Part shown: positions 45,792-55,495 of the stretch, one piece after another
Layout: each line of letters starts with the position of its first letter
Numbering within the stretch: the stretch's first letter is position 1
Source of the DNA: Vallitalea longa
Lineage (GTDB): Bacteria > Bacillota > Clostridia > Lachnospirales > Vallitaleaceae
Length of the DNA stretch: 64,000 bases
Direction: 5' to 3'
Assembly: GCF_027923465.1 (NCBI RefSeq)
Contig: NZ_BRLB01000012.1
Location: forward strand, 1-64,000
Translations under genes and position numbers: made by a program
Notes under the pieces: model-generated
Seen by the model: the letters and a program-made list of their open reading frames with translations, nothing else
What the model was told of the DNA's origin: nothing
The model's database searches: none

Positions 45792-46991
45792 ATGAGCATA
45801 ATGAATTGTAATCGAGTAAAATTCTCAAAAGAAGTTAAACTGATTATCTTAGTAACAGTAATTACTTTGTTATTCACTTCATGTTCATTTCAAATAATAG
45901 ATGAAGATAAAAATAATATTGAAAAAACAGATAGATCAAACCCCGAAATAGATATTAAACAAGATGGTGAAAAAATAGAAAGTGATAGTGAAAATAATCA
46001 AAGCAATGAAGATAATAAGAAATCTGTTGATAGTAATGATAATGAGAGTAATGATATAGACAATGAAAAACCAATACAAATTGATTATCAAACAGTAAAA
46101 CCAAATGAAATAGGTCATATAATAGTTGTAATGTATCACGGTATAAAAGATATACCACCTTACCATATAACAGAAGAGCAGTTTACAGAACAATTACAAT
46201 TCATGTATGATCATGGATATAGACCTATATCAATGAGAGATTATATTGATAATAATATCGATATTGAGGCTGGTTGTACACCTATAGTATTGACATTTGA
46301 TGATGGATTGAAGTCAACCTTTTCTCTAATAGAAGAAAATGGTGATTTAGTTCCTAAAACCGGAACTGCTATAGAGATTTTAGAAAGATTTTCTAAAGAA
46401 CATCCTGGTTTTGATAGTAAAGCGGCATTATACATAAATGGTACAGCTATTTTTGAAGGTGCTGGAACAGTTGAGGAAAGACTCAATTGGTTAGTGGACC
46501 ATGGATATGATATTGGAAATCATACGGCGACTCACGTTAAGCTGAATAAAATATCTTCAAGAGAGATTATGAGTGAGATAGGAATAGTCGACCAGTTGAT
46601 TAAAAATGCTATACCAGAGTATAAAGTAGATTCTTTTTCATATCCTTTTGGAATTAGACCAGTGAAGGCTTTAAGGAATTTAGTTGCGAAAGGGGAATAT
46701 AAAGAGATTGAATATAATTATGTGATAGGATTAAGGGAAGGTCCAAGTGGTCCTTATTATTCACCTTTGCATGTGAAATTCAACTCATTGAATGTAGCTA
46801 GAGCTAGGGGTTCAAAAGGGGAAGTACAGGATCTATGGTGGTTTTTGGAAGATTATGAGAAACATCCAGAGAGAAAATATATATCTGATGGGAATCCTAA
46901 TAGAATTTCAATATTAGAAAAAGATGAAGAGCATGTAAACAAAGATAAATTAGGAGATAAAGAGCTATACTTATATAAATTAAATCAATAA
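45792..46991 (+). CDS. Lipoprotein polysaccharide deacetylase
   Basis: 399 aa. The N-terminal helix ends in a lipobox with Cys 31 (LLFTSC). A Glu/Asp/Asn-rich linker runs to about 100, and a NodB-type domain follows: VMYHGI, LTFDDG (catalytic and metal Asp), NHTATH with the HxxxH-like metal site, and SYPFGIRP. It would remove N-acetyl groups from peptidoglycan or an extracellular glycan. It ends in a strong terminator. Confidence 0.85.
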   Translation: MSIMNCNRVKFSKEVKLIILVTVITLLFTSCSFQIIDEDKNNIEKTDRSNPEIDIKQDGEKIESDSENNQSNEDNKKSVDSNDNESNDIDNEKPIQIDYQTVKPNEIGHIIVVMYHGIKDIPPYHITEEQFTEQLQFMYDHGYRPISMRDYIDNNIDIEAGCTPIVLTFDDGLKSTFSLIEENGDLVPKTGTAIEILERFSKEHPGFDSKAALYINGTAIFEGAGTVEERLNWLVDHGYDIGNHTATHVKLNKISSREIMSEIGIVDQLIKNAIPEYKVDSFSYPFGIRPVKALRNLVAKGEYKEIEYNYVIGLREGPSGPYYSPLHVKFNSLNVARARGSKGEVQDLWWFLEDYEKHPERKYISDGNPNRISILEKDEEHVNKDKLGDKELYLYKLNQ

Positions 46992-46994
46992 TTA

Positions 46995-47033
46995 AATTGA
47001 CCTAATCAATAGATGATTAGGTCAATTTTTTCT
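46995..47033 (+). terminator. Terminator after the deacetylase
   Basis: A perfect 14-bp stem (AATTGACCTAATCA and TGATTAGGTCAATT) around ATAGA is followed by six Ts. Confidence 0.9.
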
Positions 47034-47132
47034 TAACATATAGCAATTAATCTGGTAAAATAATAATGTTGGGAATTTTTAATATAAAACAATAAATATA
47101 ACATATAGATAATTGAAGTTAGGGGGATTAAT

Positions 47133-50100
47133 ATGTCATTACAATATATTTTAGGCTGCGCAGGTTCGGGTAAAACATATTATTGCTATAACAGCATAAT
47201 AAAAGAATCATTAACTGATATTAATAAACCCCTTATTATGATAGTTCCTGAACAATTCACTTTGGAGACTCAGAAAGATATTGTGAAGCTACATCCATCA
47301 TCAGGTATTATGCAAATTGAAATATTAAGCTTTCAAAGACTGGCATATCGAATATTTGATGAAATAGGTGGAGCCAATAAAACTTTATTAGGTAATACTG
47401 GTAAAGGAATGGTAATACGAAAAGTAATTGAAGATAATAAGGAAAATCTAAAATTATTTTACAGAAATTCTACAAAACCAGGTTTTATAAAAGAATTGAA
47501 AAGTGTTATAACTGAGTTATATCAGTATGATATATCTGCTAAGAATCTCAATGATTCCATGGAGAAATTAATGGATAAACCTTTATTGCAAACTAAAATA
47601 AATGATTTGCAGATAGTTTATAATGGTTTTCAGGAATATATTAAAAAAGATTACATAACTAATGAAGAGACACTTGATATATTAAGTGAGTCCATATCAA
47701 AATCTAATCTATTAAGTGAAGCTACTATATGGATTGATGGATTTTATGGCTTTACACCTATACAATATAAATTATTGAATGAAATCGTTAAAAAGGTAGA
47801 AAAAACCTATATAACGCTCACAATAGATAATGTCAACACACTTAATGATTTATCAGATGAATCTGAATTATTCTATGAAACCAAAAAAGCGGTAAGCAAA
47901 TTAAATAGTTTTGCTAAAGAGAGTAAAGTTAAAGTATTAGAAAATATAGTACTTCATAATACAAACGGTAGATATGAAAATAAAGCTTTGGAGCATCTGG
48001 AAAAGAATATATTTAGGTATCCTTATAAAGTGTACAATGACCAAGATGGAGGAATACATGTATATACTGCTCCTAATATCAGAAAAGAAGTTGTAACTTT
48101 AGCTAATAATATAATTGATCTAGTAAAAGAAAATAATTATAGATATAGAGAAATAGCTGTAGTAACAGGTGATCTGAATGGATATGAAAAAATAATTTCT
48201 CAATGCTTTAGAGAGTATGATATACCTTTTTTTATCGATAAGAAAAAAGATATAATGTCCAATCCGTTTGTTGAATTAATTAGAGCCGCTATTTCAATAA
48301 TAGATAAAGGTTTTACATATGAAACGATATTTAGATATTTGAAGACCTATTTAACTTCTGTACCTGTATCAGATATAGATATTATAGAAAATTATGTTCT
48401 TGCATATGGAATAAAAGGTAGAAAACAATGGGAAAATGAATTTGAATATCCATTTATAAATAATAAAGATAATAGTGAATATGCAGATAAACAATTACAA
48501 AGAATAAACATGACTAGGACTAGGATTATTGAACCTCTTTTATCATTTAAGAATAATATGGGGCATAAAAAAGCAAAAGTCAAAACTATTACGCAAGCGT
48601 TATATAATCTTATATCTGAACTTGATATTGAACAAAAATTATTTGATATAAGTGAACGATTCCGTAAAAACGATGAATTATTGCTGGAAAAAGAATATAA
48701 AGTGATTTTTAAACTTGTAATGGAACTGCTAGATAATATAGTGGATATATTAGGTGATGAAGAAATTACATTGCAAGAATATAGTGTCATATTAGAATCA
48801 GGGTTGGAGCAATGTGAAATGGGACTGGTTCCTCCTGGGCTTGACCAAATTGTAGTTGGAGATTTAGAGAGGTCTAGACTTAGAGAAATAAAGGCATTAT
48901 TTATAGTAGGGCTTAATGAAGGTAAGATACCTAAGATATCTGTAAAGGCGAACATTCTATCTGACACAGATAAAGATAAATTGTTAGATAAAGGTATTGA
49001 ACTTTCTCCTAATAGCAAGAAAAAAGTATTTGAAGAGCAATTCCTAATATATGTAGGATTAACTAAACCTAGTGAGAAGCTATTTTTAAGTTATCCTCGA
49101 ACGGATATTGACGGTAAATCAATTAGACCATCAATCCTTATAAGCCGTATCAAAAAAATTTTTATGAGTTTACAAGTTATAGATATAGAGTATATTGATG
49201 ATGATAATATATATCTTCAAAAACCTACATTTAGAAAAATGTTGAGTAAGTTAAGAGATTATTATAGTAATGGTTTCAATAGTTATTGGAAAGACATCTA
49301 TAGTTGGTATTATACGAATAACACATGGAAAGATACTCTTGAATGGGCAGTAAATGGATTGTATCATGTCAATAAAGAAAATTCTTTATCGGATGAGTTG
49401 GTAACAAGTATCTACACAGATACACTTGTAAATAGTGTTTCTAGGTTAGAAGAGTTTTCTCAATGTCCATTTGCACATTTCCTGGATTATGGATTACATG
49501 TGTCAGAAAGAGTAGTAAGGGAAATAACATTGCCGGATATAGGTATATTGTTTCATAGATCAATAGATGAATTTTCTAAGAAACTTAATCAAAGGGAACT
49601 AGATTGGAAAGATCTGAAAGATGAAGATAGAAATAAATTAGTTGAAGAAACGGTTATTCAAATTGCAGATAAGTATTGTAATAATATTTTTTATAGTACA
49701 GGAAGAAATGCATATTTGATCAAAAGGCTTACCAGAATAACTAAAAGAGCTGTTTGGGCACTTCAATATCATATAAGAAAAGGTGAATTCAAACCTACTG
49801 ATTATGAAGTGGCATTTGACCCTGACAAAGGTGATATAGATTCTTTAAAAATAGATTTTGATGATGAAAAAACCATGAAATTAAAAGGAAGGATTGATAG
49901 GGTAGATAGATATGAAACCGATGACACTATTTATGTAAAAGTAATTGATTATAAATCAGGTAATAAACAGTTTGATATTGCTGCTCTTTATTATGGGTTA
50001 CAGTTACAATTATTAGTATATCTAAATGCAGTAACTGAATTAGAAGAGAAGAAAACTACCAAAAAAATAGTTCCAGCTGGTGTTTTTTACTATCATATTG

Positions 50101-50543
50101 ATGATCCAATAATAAAAACAGATTCTGAAATTGATAGTGATGAATTACAAGAGCAAATAATCAAAAGTCTTAAAATGAATGGTTTAGTTTTAAAAGATAT
50201 AGATATCATCAACAAAATGGATAATGACATAAATAATTATTCTAATATAATACCAGTTCAAATAACTAAAAAAGGGCAAATAGGCAAAAGGTCTTCAGTA
50301 GCTTCTGAAGAACAATTTGGTAAATTAATGAATTATGTTCAACATAAGGCTGAAGAAATAGGGCAAGAGATAATGAATGGTAATATTTTAATCTATCCTT
50401 ACAAAAATAGTAAAGGTGATGCTTGCCAATATTGCAAATATTCCTCTATTTGTCAATTTGATTCTTCCATTAATGGAAATGAGTATCGAATATTAGAAAA
50501 CATAGATAAAAATGATGTCTGGAAAAAGATAGATAAAAGTTGA
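47133..50543 (+). CDS. addB: ATP-dependent nuclease/helicase subunit AddB
   Basis: 1136 aa. N-terminal Walker A GCAGSGKTYY (about 8-17). The iron-sulfur cluster Cys set is present: SQCPFAHF near 777 and CQYCKYSSIC near 1098. The RecB-type nuclease motif VIDYKSGNK is near 937. AddB works with AddA to resect double-strand breaks and recognise Chi. In most Firmicutes addA follows directly; here about 9.9 kb, including the V-ATPase operon and yjdF, lies between them. Confidence 0.95.
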   Translation: MSLQYILGCAGSGKTYYCYNSIIKESLTDINKPLIMIVPEQFTLETQKDIVKLHPSSGIMQIEILSFQRLAYRIFDEIGGANKTLLGNTGKGMVIRKVIEDNKENLKLFYRNSTKPGFIKELKSVITELYQYDISAKNLNDSMEKLMDKPLLQTKINDLQIVYNGFQEYIKKDYITNEETLDILSESISKSNLLSEATIWIDGFYGFTPIQYKLLNEIVKKVEKTYITLTIDNVNTLNDLSDESELFYETKKAVSKLNSFAKESKVKVLENIVLHNTNGRYENKALEHLEKNIFRYPYKVYNDQDGGIHVYTAPNIRKEVVTLANNIIDLVKENNYRYREIAVVTGDLNGYEKIISQCFREYDIPFFIDKKKDIMSNPFVELIRAAISIIDKGFTYETIFRYLKTYLTSVPVSDIDIIENYVLAYGIKGRKQWENEFEYPFINNKDNSEYADKQLQRINMTRTRIIEPLLSFKNNMGHKKAKVKTITQALYNLISELDIEQKLFDISERFRKNDELLLEKEYKVIFKLVMELLDNIVDILGDEEITLQEYSVILESGLEQCEMGLVPPGLDQIVVGDLERSRLREIKALFIVGLNEGKIPKISVKANILSDTDKDKLLDKGIELSPNSKKKVFEEQFLIYVGLTKPSEKLFLSYPRTDIDGKSIRPSILISRIKKIFMSLQVIDIEYIDDDNIYLQKPTFRKMLSKLRDYYSNGFNSYWKDIYSWYYTNNTWKDTLEWAVNGLYHVNKENSLSDELVTSIYTDTLVNSVSRLEEFSQCPFAHFLDYGLHVSERVVREITLPDIGILFHRSIDEFSKKLNQRELDWKDLKDEDRNKLVEETVIQIADKYCNNIFYSTGRNAYLIKRLTRITKRAVWALQYHIRKGEFKPTDYEVAFDPDKGDIDSLKIDFDDEKTMKLKGRIDRVDRYETDDTIYVKVIDYKSGNKQFDIAALYYGLQLQLLVYLNAVTELEEKKTTKKIVPAGVFYYHIDDPIIKTDSEIDSDELQEQIIKSLKMNGLVLKDIDIINKMDNDINNYSNIIPVQITKKGQIGKRSSVASEEQFGKLMNYVQHKAEEIGQEIMNGNILIYPYKNSKGDACQYCKYSSICQFDSSINGNEYRILENIDKNDVWKKIDKS

Positions 50544-50647
50544 GATTATTATAAAACTTTGATATGATAATAATTAGATTTTTTATTTAGAGAAGGTATT
50601 AAAAAACAAAAATATATCTAAAATAATAACAGAAAAGAGGTGCAAGA

Positions 50648-50959
50648 GTGGAGGCTATTATCAATAAAATCATATCTATTGAGAATAAGGCTAGAGAGGT
50701 ACTAGATACTACAAATGAAGAAAAAGATAACAAAAATAAAGAGATGAATAGGAGAATTGATGAGTTAAAAGATAAAATATTACATGATGCCAATAGAAAA
50801 GTTAAGCAATTAAGGCAAAGGGAACTAGATGAAGCACAGGCTGAAGCAGATGAGAACATAAAAAAAGCACAATCAAAACTTGAAAAAATGAAGCAGTATG
50901 GTGATGAAAAAAGAGAAATGTGGAGTGATGAACTTGTAAAAGCAGTTCTAGAGAGGTGA
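50648..50959 (+). CDS. V-type ATPase subunit H/G (NtpF/AhaH)
   Basis: 103 aa from GTG, with AAGAGGTG upstream. Almost entirely one charged coiled coil (KNKEMNRRIDELKDKILHDA, later DEAQAEADENIKKAQSK), as expected for the peripheral-stalk subunit that pairs with subunit E. First gene of the nine-gene ATPase operon. Confidence 0.82.
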   Translation: MEAIINKIISIENKAREVLDTTNEEKDNKNKEMNRRIDELKDKILHDANRKVKQLRQRELDEAQAEADENIKKAQSKLEKMKQYGDEKREMWSDELVKAVLER

Positions 50960-50963
50960 GCAT

Positions 50964-52004
50964 ATGCTAGCAACGTTCAAGTACAGTCATCTGTCTACTA
51001 AAATCAAAGCGATGAAAGGTAAAATGCTTACAAAAGATGACTATGAGCAACTACTTCTACGTAACAGTGTATTGGAAGTTGCAACTTATTTAAAAAATAA
51101 TACTTACTATAGTGATTTTCTACAAGAACTTAATGAAAGTAATGTTCATAGAGGCATTCTGGAAATGCTGTTATACAAATCTACCATAAAAGAAGCTCTT
51201 AAAATAGGTAGATATCTTAAGGGTAATGAAAAGTCCGTTTTCAGATATATCTATAGAAAACAAGAAATAGAAGATTTAAAGAAAATGATTAGGACATTAC
51301 AAATGGGTGGAGATATACATCAAATTGATAGAAGACTGTTTTTTATCAACAAATATAGTGTTATTGATTTTAATAAGTTATTTAGTGCTAAAGATATTAG
51401 GAGTTTTGTTAATGGTTTGAAGGAAACTAATTTTTATCCTATTCTTAATCCATTAATAATAGATGACAAAAATATAGATGTATTTGCTGCTGAAATGACA
51501 CTTGATATGTATTATTATAAAAAACTTATTGCACAGCTTGATTTAGTTAGAGGTACAGATAAGAAAGTGGCAGATTATATTATTGGTATGGAAGCGGACC
51601 TAAGAAACATTATGTGGATATATAGAGGTAAAAGCTATTATAATATCTCTAAAGAAATGCTGTATAGGTACCATATACCTTATCGTTATAAGTTAAGCAA
51701 AAATAATCTGAAAGAACTTATCAATTGTAATAGTGTAGATGAAATAATTGAAATATTGAAAAAAACTCCATATAATGACGTTTTATCATCGGACGAGCAT
51801 TATTGGGAAAAAGAATTTTATGAGTATATACTCAAAACTCATGATAAAAATATGAATATGTATCCATTTTCAATTGCTCCTATATTGGGATATATGTTCG
51901 CTAAAGAAGTTGAAATAATGAATATAACAACTATTATTGAAGGAATTAGATATGATGTTGATCCAAACAAAATTAAAAAATTTTTAATAGGTTTTGGAAA
52001 ATAG
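50964..52004 (+). CDS. ntpC: V-type ATPase subunit C
   Basis: 346 aa, starting 5 bp after the stalk gene. All-helical protein with three repeated bundles (YLKNNTYYSDFLQEL, YYKKLIAQLDLVRGTDK, YILKTHDKNMNMYPFSIAPILG), typical of the central-stalk cap that links subunits D/F to the K ring. No catalytic motif. Confidence 0.9.
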   Translation: MLATFKYSHLSTKIKAMKGKMLTKDDYEQLLLRNSVLEVATYLKNNTYYSDFLQELNESNVHRGILEMLLYKSTIKEALKIGRYLKGNEKSVFRYIYRKQEIEDLKKMIRTLQMGGDIHQIDRRLFFINKYSVIDFNKLFSAKDIRSFVNGLKETNFYPILNPLIIDDKNIDVFAAEMTLDMYYYKKLIAQLDLVRGTDKKVADYIIGMEADLRNIMWIYRGKSYYNISKEMLYRYHIPYRYKLSKNNLKELINCNSVDEIIEILKKTPYNDVLSSDEHYWEKEFYEYILKTHDKNMNMYPFSIAPILGYMFAKEVEIMNITTIIEGIRYDVDPNKIKKFLIGFGK

Positions 52005-52019
52005 GGAGGAGGCGATTTC

Positions 52020-53948
52020 ATGTCAATCGAAAAAATGTTTTTTGTAAATGTAGCAGGACCAATTAAAGCTTTAGATTATTTTGTTATTAAGAATGTTTTA
52101 CCTTATGATGTACAGTTAGTAAATGCAATATCAATACTAGATTCAGTTAAAGGATTATACCCTTTCTCTATTCACAATCCTTATGATAACGTATTTAAAA
52201 AGTTAGGCAAATTATGTGAGAATCTTGACATAAAACTAGAACAGATTGATATTGATGATAGACAAATCAACTGTGCTCTTGATGTTGAACCTGTTGTAGA
52301 AGAGCTGAGTAATGAGCTGGAAACTCTTATACAACAAAAAGAAGATATTAAAAATAAAACTATCATAAATAAGAGAATAAGAAAACAAATTATTCCAATT
52401 AAAAATGTAGACATTGAGATTAATAAATTGTTCGAATTTGAATTTATGAAATTCAGATTTGGTAAAATGCCAAAGGATAGTTTTGAGAAACTTAGTCATT
52501 ATGTTGAGGATTTGGAAGTTATTGTTTTTAAAGTGTTCGAAGAAGAAGATCATGTATTTTTACTTTATTTTATGCCCAAAATCGTTCAGGAAAGTATTGA
52601 CAGTTTATTTGCATCTCTTTATTTTGAAAGAATTAGAATATCAGGTGAAGTAAAGGGACATCCAAAAGAAGTAATAAAAAGTATAGATGAAACTCTAACC
52701 AAATTGGCTGATGAAGAAAAACAGATTGATAACCAAATTGATAACTTCTATAAAGAGAATTATGACAAGATAACTGATATTTATAATATAATCAATCAGT
52801 TAGATCAAGTATTTGATGTAAGACGGCATGTAGTACATTCAAAAGATGCCTTTTATCTTACAGGATGGGTTCCTAAGAGCCAATTAAATGATTTTATGGA
52901 GAAAATTAAAGAAGATGACGATATAACATGTATTGTAGAAGAAGATGAGGCTGTCAAAAAGACTAAGCCACCTACTAAACTTAAAAATAATAAATTCTTT
53001 AAACCATTTGAGTCATTAGTAAAGATGTATGGAACACCTTCATATAATGAGCTTGATCCTACACCATTTGTAGCTATAACGTATTTATTAATGTTTGGTA
53101 TGATGTTTGGAGATTTGGGACAGGGATTAGTTATAGCGTTATTAGGCTATTATATCTATAAGAAAAAAGGTAGTAATCTTGGTAAGATAGGTATATACGC
53201 AGGTGTAGCATCAGGAATATTTGGTGTGTTTTATGGTTCAGTGTTTGGTAATGAAGAAGTATTAAGAAAACTATTTGGTTTTATTCCGATGATTAATCCT
53301 ATGGAAAATAAACAATTAATATTAATAATAGCAGTATCATTTGGTGTTTTATTATTAATAATGGCAATGATATTAAATATATGGAATGCAATCAAAAAGA
53401 AAAAAATGGGACAATTATTTTTTGATAGAAATGGTATAACAGGATTAGTATTTTATTTAGCACTAATATATTTGGTTCTATCAAAAGTATTGAGGACTGA
53501 TTACACCATCGCTCCTTGGCAAATTATTTTATTAATCGTTGTACCATTGATTTTAATATTTTTATCCCATCCTCTGGGAAACTTGATAGAGAAAAAGAAA
53601 CATATATTGCCAGAAGACAAAGGTGGATATTTTATTGAAGCTATTTTTGAACTTATCGAGACATTGCTTGCAATACTTAGTAATACTATATCTTTCATAA
53701 GGGTTGGAGCTTTTGCACTTAATCATGTGGGATTTTTCTTAGCTTTTCATATGATGGCAGATATGGTAGGAGGTACAGGTAGTGTACTTGTAATGATTTT
53801 CGGTAATATTTTGATTATATGCTTAGAAGGATTGATAGTGGGTATTCAAGGATTAAGACTTGAGTATTATGAGCTATTTAGTAGATTCTTCAGTGGTGAA
53901 GGTATTACCTTTAATCCGTTTAAGATTAAAGACAAACAAGCAACTTAA
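52020..53948 (+). CDS. ntpI: V-type ATPase subunit I
   Basis: 642 aa; GGGAGGAGG before the ATG. The N-terminal 330 residues are soluble with two coiled coils, and the C-terminal half has seven to eight membrane helices. The ion-channel helix contains the essential Arg in SFIRVGAFALNHVGFF (about 560). It forms the static half-channel of the ion path and links stator stalks to the membrane. Confidence 0.94.
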   Translation: MSIEKMFFVNVAGPIKALDYFVIKNVLPYDVQLVNAISILDSVKGLYPFSIHNPYDNVFKKLGKLCENLDIKLEQIDIDDRQINCALDVEPVVEELSNELETLIQQKEDIKNKTIINKRIRKQIIPIKNVDIEINKLFEFEFMKFRFGKMPKDSFEKLSHYVEDLEVIVFKVFEEEDHVFLLYFMPKIVQESIDSLFASLYFERIRISGEVKGHPKEVIKSIDETLTKLADEEKQIDNQIDNFYKENYDKITDIYNIINQLDQVFDVRRHVVHSKDAFYLTGWVPKSQLNDFMEKIKEDDDITCIVEEDEAVKKTKPPTKLKNNKFFKPFESLVKMYGTPSYNELDPTPFVAITYLLMFGMMFGDLGQGLVIALLGYYIYKKKGSNLGKIGIYAGVASGIFGVFYGSVFGNEEVLRKLFGFIPMINPMENKQLILIIAVSFGVLLLIMAMILNIWNAIKKKKMGQLFFDRNGITGLVFYLALIYLVLSKVLRTDYTIAPWQIILLIVVPLILIFLSHPLGNLIEKKKHILPEDKGGYFIEAIFELIETLLAILSNTISFIRVGAFALNHVGFFLAFHMMADMVGGTGSVLVMIFGNILIICLEGLIVGIQGLRLEYYELFSRFFSGEGITFNPFKIKDKQAT

Positions 53949-54062
53949 AATCTGAGATGTAATAGATTACATAATTTTTAGTTGTTAGAATTCATTAAAA
54001 ATTATTAACTATGCTAGTTTGATAAAATCAATCTAGCTGTGAAAAATAAGGAGGAAAATATA

Positions 54063-54488
54063 ATGGATATAGTAATGAGTTTAGCACTTATATTAGTGGT
54101 TGTAACAGTGGGGACTGGAGTATATGCAATCAGGAGAGGTATCAATGGAAGTAAGGCAAAAACTATTTTGGGTATTAATGTTTTAAGTTTTTTCGGTATC
54201 TTGATAGTAACTACAGTTGTTCTATTAACAGGAGGAACTACTGCTCTTGCTGCGGAAACTGCAGAAAAAGCAGTTGCTAGTGCAGAAGGTATGAGATACA
54301 TTGCAGCTGCATTATCTACTGGTTTAGCTGCTATTGGTTCAGGTATAGCAGTTGCTGTATCAGGGTCAGCAGCTATAGGTGCTATAAGTGAGGATTCAAA
54401 GTTATTAGGTAAAACAGTTATCTTTGTTGGTCTTGCAGAAGGTATTGCTATCTATGGACTTATAATATCTATATTAATTCTAGGTTAA
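54063..54488 (+). CDS. ntpK: V-type ATPase subunit K (rotor ring)
   Basis: 141 aa from the ATG placed after AAGGAGGAAAATATA. Four membrane helices: two hairpins of the duplicated c-subunit type. The ion-binding Glu sits in the last helix (FVGLAEGIAIYG, about 120-131), while the first hairpin has none, as in Enterococcus NtpK. The Gln/Thr ligands of Na+-type rings cannot be assigned with certainty, so proton versus sodium specificity is open. Confidence 0.93.
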   Translation: MDIVMSLALILVVVTVGTGVYAIRRGINGSKAKTILGINVLSFFGILIVTTVVLLTGGTTALAAETAEKAVASAEGMRYIAAALSTGLAAIGSGIAVAVSGSAAIGAISEDSKLLGKTVIFVGLAEGIAIYGLIISILILG

Positions 54489-54510
54489 TATATGCGGAGG
54501 TAGATGAAAT

Positions 54511-54819
54511 ATGAAAATGTACCTTATAAGTGATAATATTGACACGAAAACTGGTATGCGTTTAGCAGGTGTTGAAGGTGTAATTGTACATGACATAGAA
54601 GAAGTAAGCGATGCTCTTGATATAGCTTTAAAAGATAGGGAGATAGGGATTATATTAATAACAGAAAAGATAGGTAAATTGATTCCTGATAAAATTGATG
54701 ATATCAAACTCAATTATCACACACCTTTAATTGTGGAAATTCCTGATAGACATGGTACAGGGAGAACACCGGATTCAATTACTAAGTATGTAAGAGAAGC
54801 TATAGGACTTAAGATATAA
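54511..54819 (+). CDS. ntpG: V-type ATPase subunit F
   Basis: 102 aa; GCGGAGGTAG before the ATG. Small alpha/beta fold: YLISDNIDTKTGMRLAGVEG, then DREIGIILITEKIG and PLIVEIPDRHGTGR, the standard subunit F landmarks. Central-stalk partner of subunit D. Confidence 0.93.
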   Translation: MKMYLISDNIDTKTGMRLAGVEGVIVHDIEEVSDALDIALKDREIGIILITEKIGKLIPDKIDDIKLNYHTPLIVEIPDRHGTGRTPDSITKYVREAIGLKI

Positions 54820-54885
54820 TTAAGGTAATAATGAATTTAAGTTGTTTGTTTTCGTTTAATACTGTATATAGGAAGAAGGGTAATT

Positions 54886-55482
54886 ATGCGAATTGTTGAA
54901 GAGAAGATAGATAAGTTTGCCCATGATATTATGACGGATGTATCTAAAAAGAGGAAAGCTATAATGGAGCAGACAGAGAAAGAACTTGAAGCAATATACG
55001 AAGAAAAAGAGCTAGCATATCTATCCAAAGCATATGAAATAATTCAAAATGGATTAAAAAGTATTCAAAGAGAAAAAAATGAAATATTATCAAGGTCCAT
55101 AATGGATAGTAAACGAAAGATATTAAAGGCTAGAGAAGATATTATAAAAGATACTTTTGAAGATGCAGAGAAAAAATTGAAGAATTTTACTCTTAAAAAG
55201 GATTATTGTGCATATCTTAAAAAAATGATAAAAGAAGATATAGAACAAATAGGTAAGGGAGATATTTTGATATATATTGCTAATACAGATGAAAAATATC
55301 TTGCTCCACTTAATAAAGAATTTGACAACAATGTTGCTCTTGAAGATAAGAATAATAAAATGATCGGTGGATGTAAAATATTCAATAAGACTAGAAATAT
55401 ATTCATAGATGATTCATTTTACAGTAAATTGTACGGGCAGAAAGAAATATTTTTGCATAATTGTAATCTTGAGATTGAGTAA
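54886..55482 (+). CDS. ntpE: V-type ATPase subunit E
   Basis: 198 aa; GAAGAAGGG before the ATG. A long N-terminal charged helix (residues 1-100, EKELEAIYEEKELAYLSKAY) precedes a small alpha/beta domain ending in IGGCKIFNKTRNIFIDDSF. Peripheral stalk, paired with the 50648 product. The next gene starts 13 bp downstream. Confidence 0.88.
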   Translation: MRIVEEKIDKFAHDIMTDVSKKRKAIMEQTEKELEAIYEEKELAYLSKAYEIIQNGLKSIQREKNEILSRSIMDSKRKILKAREDIIKDTFEDAEKKLKNFTLKKDYCAYLKKMIKEDIEQIGKGDILIYIANTDEKYLAPLNKEFDNNVALEDKNNKMIGGCKIFNKTRNIFIDDSFYSKLYGQKEIFLHNCNLEIE

Positions 55483-55495
55483 AGAAGGTGGCATA